From positions 12,701,170-12,765,169 of the forward strand of contig NC_043763.1 of the NCBI RefSeq assembly GCF_902148845.1: a stretch of DNA of 64,000 bases. Reading direction: 5' to 3'. Source of the DNA: Salarias fasciatus (lineage: Eukaryota; Chordata; Actinopteri; Blenniiformes; Blenniidae). Within the stretch, counting starts at the first letter, position 1. Every line of letters begins with the position of its first letter. The position numbers were made by a program, and so were the translations under genes. Under the pieces are notes generated by a model, which saw nothing but the letters and a program-made list of their open reading frames with translations, had not been told where the DNA came from and ran no database searches. Of this stretch, positions 61,070 through 64,000 are shown piece by piece.

Positions 61070-62425
61070 CTATTTTATCGGTGAGTCCAGGATCTCCTCG
61101 TACTCCTCCCGCTGGCGGCGCCCTCCGCCTCGAGAAGGCAGCAGCTTCATTGCAACCAGCCAGCCGACGCTCAGCACGACCATGACGTTCCCCACGACCT
61201 CGGGAGCGGTGGGGGCCGCCGGCAGCACGGCCAGATGCAGGAGCATGGCAACCGATACCTCCAGGCTCTGAGAGGCAGACACCAGAGCGGGATGGAGCCT
61301 GGTCAGGGCGTGCGTCATTCCCAGGAAGGCGGCGACCGAGCACGCAACCAGGCCCAGGACCAGACCCCAGGCCGGGGCGCTGACCGGCCACGACCAGCCC
61401 TCCTGGAGCAGGGCCAGCGAGGCCGGGGCCAGCAGGCAGCCCGTCCAGCTGACCGTGAACAAAGCCGTGCCGACTCCCACCCTCTCCTTCAGGGACCGGT
61501 ACCCGACCAGGGCCAGGGCCATCCACAGCCCCGCCAGCGCCGAGAGGGACCATCCGAACGCGCTCCTCCAGAACACGACCGGGTCAGTTGGCGAATCCAC
61601 GTTAGTTTCGTCTGCTGTGGGGAGAAGCACGAGTCCCAAGCCGCACAGTCCTGCAGCGATGGTGATCCCATCGGCCAGTCCCAGCCTCTCCTCCAGGAGC
61701 AGGAAGGCCAGAGTCGCTGAAAGCGCCGTGGTTGCCAGGCGCCACATTGTTGTTGCGTTTCCAGCGGAGACAAAGGTTAGGGACGAGTAGGCGCAACAAA
61801 GGGAGAGGGAATATGCGATGCCGTAACAAAGCAGACGCAGCCGGTAGCCCTCCGGTCCGAAGGGGCTCTCGCCCCTGTGGAGCGGTACGGCCACGGACAG
61901 AAGCTGTACAATGGACCGGACCAGGACCAGGAACAAAGGGCCGAGGCTGAAGCGTTCGGAGGCCAGGCGGGTCAGAACAATCAGACAGCCGTGTGCCAGG
62001 GCGGCCCCGAGCAGCCCCACCCAGGTGAGACGAGATGCAGATACAGACGCCTCGCCGAAGCTGGCCAGCTGTTCTCCCACCCCTTTCCCAGACCCCTTTG
62101 CTGCTTTGGCTCCGCCCTCTCCCACCTCCGCTCCCCCAGCAGCTTGAGGTTTGGGTGCCGTGTCTTTATCTCTGGACCCAAACAGAGTCAGGGGCCACTT
62201 CTTGCTCTCCGTCAGCTGTTTTCTGTCTGACGTCTCCTCCAAGAAAGAACCGAAGTCCTCAAACGACGGGGCGTCATCGTAGCCGTCGTCTCCAGGCTGG
62301 GGGAAGTGTGTGTGAACTCCAGGCTGGGGGGCATATGGGGTGTGTGTGGCGTATTTGGCTGTGACCGTGTGAGGATGGATCTTGACTCTCTTCTTTGAGC
62401 CACTGAGGAGGTGAGTGGACTCCAT
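61070..62425 (-). CDS. slc35g2: SLC35G2 (TMEM22), EamA/DMT-superfamily membrane protein, complete
   Basis: Multi-pass membrane protein of the nucleotide-sugar-transporter-like SLC35 family; substrate not established. Seen: one coding exon, 451 aa (human about 412). The N-terminal cytosolic part KKRVKIHPHTVTAKY and FPQPGDDGYDD, and the last residues EEILDSPIK, match human SLC35G2. Between them are about ten hydrophobic segments in two EamA repeats (from about residue 150), with AFLLLEERL and HPALVSASQSLEVSVAM as family landmarks. A Gly/Ala/Lys-rich linker (about residues 90-130) is longer than in human. The frame continues upstream, but an acceptor (TGCAG at 62452-62456 read on the minus strand) places the ATG at 62425 just inside this exon, preceded by a non-coding 5' exon outside what I can define. 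Fish have two copies; a or b not decided. Confidence 0.93.
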   Translation of the reverse strand: MESTHLLSGSKKRVKIHPHTVTAKYATHTPYAPQPGVHTHFPQPGDDGYDDAPSFEDFGSFLEETSDRKQLTESKKWPLTLFGSRDKDTAPKPQAAGGAEVGEGGAKAAKGSGKGVGEQLASFGEASVSASRLTWVGLLGAALAHGCLIVLTRLASERFSLGPLFLVLVRSIVQLLSVAVPLHRGESPFGPEGYRLRLLCYGIAYSLSLCCAYSSLTFVSAGNATTMWRLATTALSATLAFLLLEERLGLADGITIAAGLCGLGLVLLPTADETNVDSPTDPVVFWRSAFGWSLSALAGLWMALALVGYRSLKERVGVGTALFTVSWTGCLLAPASLALLQEGWSWPVSAPAWGLVLGLVACSVAAFLGMTHALTRLHPALVSASQSLEVSVAMLLHLAVLPAAPTAPEVVGNVMVVLSVGWLVAMKLLPSRGGGRRQREEYEEILDSPIK

Positions 62426-62456
62426 TTTGAAACTGGAGAGCGGACGAACACCTGCA

Positions 62457-64000
62457 CGAAAAAATACAAACAAACAAAGACAGGCTTTTAGCGCCAGATG
62501 CAATATATATTTTACACTCCTGCCAACCTCAGCTCCACTCTCCCCCTCTTGCTGCCGCTCTCTGGGATCCTGCTTGATATCTCATATATCTTTAATATCC
62601 AGGATAATAATAGCAGTGACTCACATCTTCCCCTGTGCCCTCTATATTTGCCAGTGAATGCATGCAAGCTTTACCCATATGACCCATCTCCACTTTAATT
62701 GTTTTCTTTTCTTTCCTCCCCAGTGACCAGGCTTCAAATAAAGTACATATTACTTGAGTTTCAGAAAAAAAGCCTATCATGGCCTTATCGTGCCTCTCAG
62801 CATCTTCAGATTGCACAACCATCATGAGAGCTTAGCGATTGTTGGCAATGACAGTTACATAAGCGAGTGCTTCCTGCCTTGCTCGCCTCCCATCTCTGGT
62901 ATTCTAATGACTGTCGCTCTCCATTTCTCGACGGGACTTTAATTAGTCCGTCTGAAAAAAGAGCAGTTGGCTTCTGTTTATTTTCAATTGGGGGAAAAAA
63001 AAAAGGTTATTTTGTATCCTGCCCAATCTTTTCAAATATCTCCCCTCCCCTCCTCCTACTGACTCCACATTGCTTCAACTTTTCTTTTCAACGGATGGCT
63101 AACTTATGACTGATATACGGCCCTCTGCGGCAGAACAACCTGGCTATGCAGGTGTCTGGAAGCATCGCTGCTGCATTTCAGGCTGTAAAACATTGTGCAG
63201 TTCACTGGTTTCTCTGAGAATGAGGGGTATTTTTATCTCACTGCTTGCAAAAGCAAACAAACCCTAATTTGTAAGGTCTTAAATTTTGTGTTATTATATT
63301 CTAAAAAAAAAAAAAAAAGATCGACTATGACTGCAAAGAAAAGAAAGTAATGTTTAAAAATCTTGACTCAATTCATCACATTCATCCTGCATTAATACTC
63401 TACCATGTTGATCTCAAGCTGGCATACACAGAGAAAAGCCATACATGCACAGGAAGAACATGCAAACTCCACACCGAAAGGAACCCAAACGTTGCCTGGA
63501 CTTGAACCAGGTATGTCGCACTAGTTAACCACTACATCACTGTGAAGCCTCCCAGGATGTTGTAAACTCTGTTGAGATGGCTTTCACCACCGAAATTATG
63601 ATAAATGTTAATGTACAACATGATAGAATATGACACTCAACTTGATATGAATCTGGGAAGAAACATTTTCAGTAACTTAATAACTAGACTTCATATCCCA
63701 GCAACGTCCTCCATATCAGATTGTTACATGTTTGTTTTTGGCGTATTTTCCTGGTTAGCCTGAACATGGATGATGAAACTACACAGCAGACTGAGTTATG
63801 GGTTTTGGCAGCGAGCAGCTGTTTCTCACATCGTCGGTGGTGCAGTCCATTCGTCAATGTATAGACAACTCTGTGACCTTCGCTTCCTCCAAGAGAAGTA
63901 TTTCCACATTGGCATGAACTCTTCTGGATGGTAAACAGTTAGACTCACGAAATAAATGTGGTTTTAGTTTGACATTGGGCAGATTGAACAAGGGCTCTTT
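62457..64000. other. Upstream of slc35g2, no supported gene
   Basis: AT-rich sequence with an A16 run near 63303 and one antisense SINE fragment at 63425-63545. Non-coding slc35g2 5' exons may lie here. Confidence 0.5.
63425..63545 (-). repeat. tRNA-derived SINE fragment, antisense, with A- and B-box side
   Basis: Read antisense: GAAGAACATGCAAACTCCAC, then GGACTTGAACCAGG (B-box complement) and AGTTAACCACTACATCACTG (A-box side). This end of the family is best preserved here. Confidence 0.65.

Noticed and set aside
61235-61720. 161-codon plus-strand open frame opposite slc35g2
   Set aside because: GC-rich antisense shadow of the slc35g2 coding exon; Gln/Arg/Gly composition follows from the opposite strand.

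Overview
The window is genomic DNA of a ray-finned (teleost) fish. It holds ordinary spliced vertebrate genes with short introns, long CA/TG microsatellites, and fragments of what looks like one tRNA-derived SINE family. No organism-specific marker fixes the species. Exon structures were built by hand from splice sites, reading phase and recalled human protein sequences. Every exon chain given here closes in phase.

Layout, left to right: (1) 1-5807 plus strand, the helicase/RING part of HLTF, whose 5' exons lie outside the window. (2) 8367-16356 minus strand, complete glycogenin-1 (gyg1, 7 coding exons, 332 aa), convergent with HLTF. (3) 21151-27432 plus, complete plastin-1 (pls1, 15 coding exons, 635 aa). 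(4) 28810-29955 plus, complete GINS1/PSF1 (7 exons, 195 aa). (5) 31028-45006 plus, complete ATR kinase (48 coding exons, 2605 aa). (6) 46284-51191 plus, an endophilin-B-like BAR-domain protein (10 exons, 492 aa) with a low-complexity tail where the family has an SH3 domain. (7) 56189-57982 plus, a two-exon gene (251 aa) homologous to the N-terminal half of long pentraxin PTX3 but with no pentraxin domain. (8) 61070-62425 minus, complete slc35g2 (451 aa) in one coding exon. The stretches 16.4-21.1 kb, 51.2-56.2 kb, 58.0-61.0 kb and 62.5-64.0 kb hold no gene I can support.

HLTF/GYG1 and PLS1/ATR are neighbours on human 3q, and SLC35G2 and PTX3 are also on 3q, so the block looks like a conserved vertebrate segment into which GINS1 (human chromosome 20) has been brought. 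Three genes act at DNA replication forks: HLTF remodels forks and polyubiquitinates PCNA, GINS1 is part of the CMG helicase, and ATR is the replication-stress kinase. The others serve glycogen priming (gyg1), actin bundling (pls1), membrane curvature (endophilin-B-like), a probably secreted coiled-coil protein (PTX3-like) and a membrane transporter-like protein (slc35g2).

The best candidates for something undescribed are the pentraxin-less PTX3 relative and the SH3-less endophilin B. Smaller points are an Ala where human ATR has the Thr1989 autophosphorylation site, two GC-AG introns, a perfect CLEAR/E-box in the gyg1 promoter, a changed second EF-hand loop in pls1, and CA/TG repeats lying directly behind several 5' splice sites.
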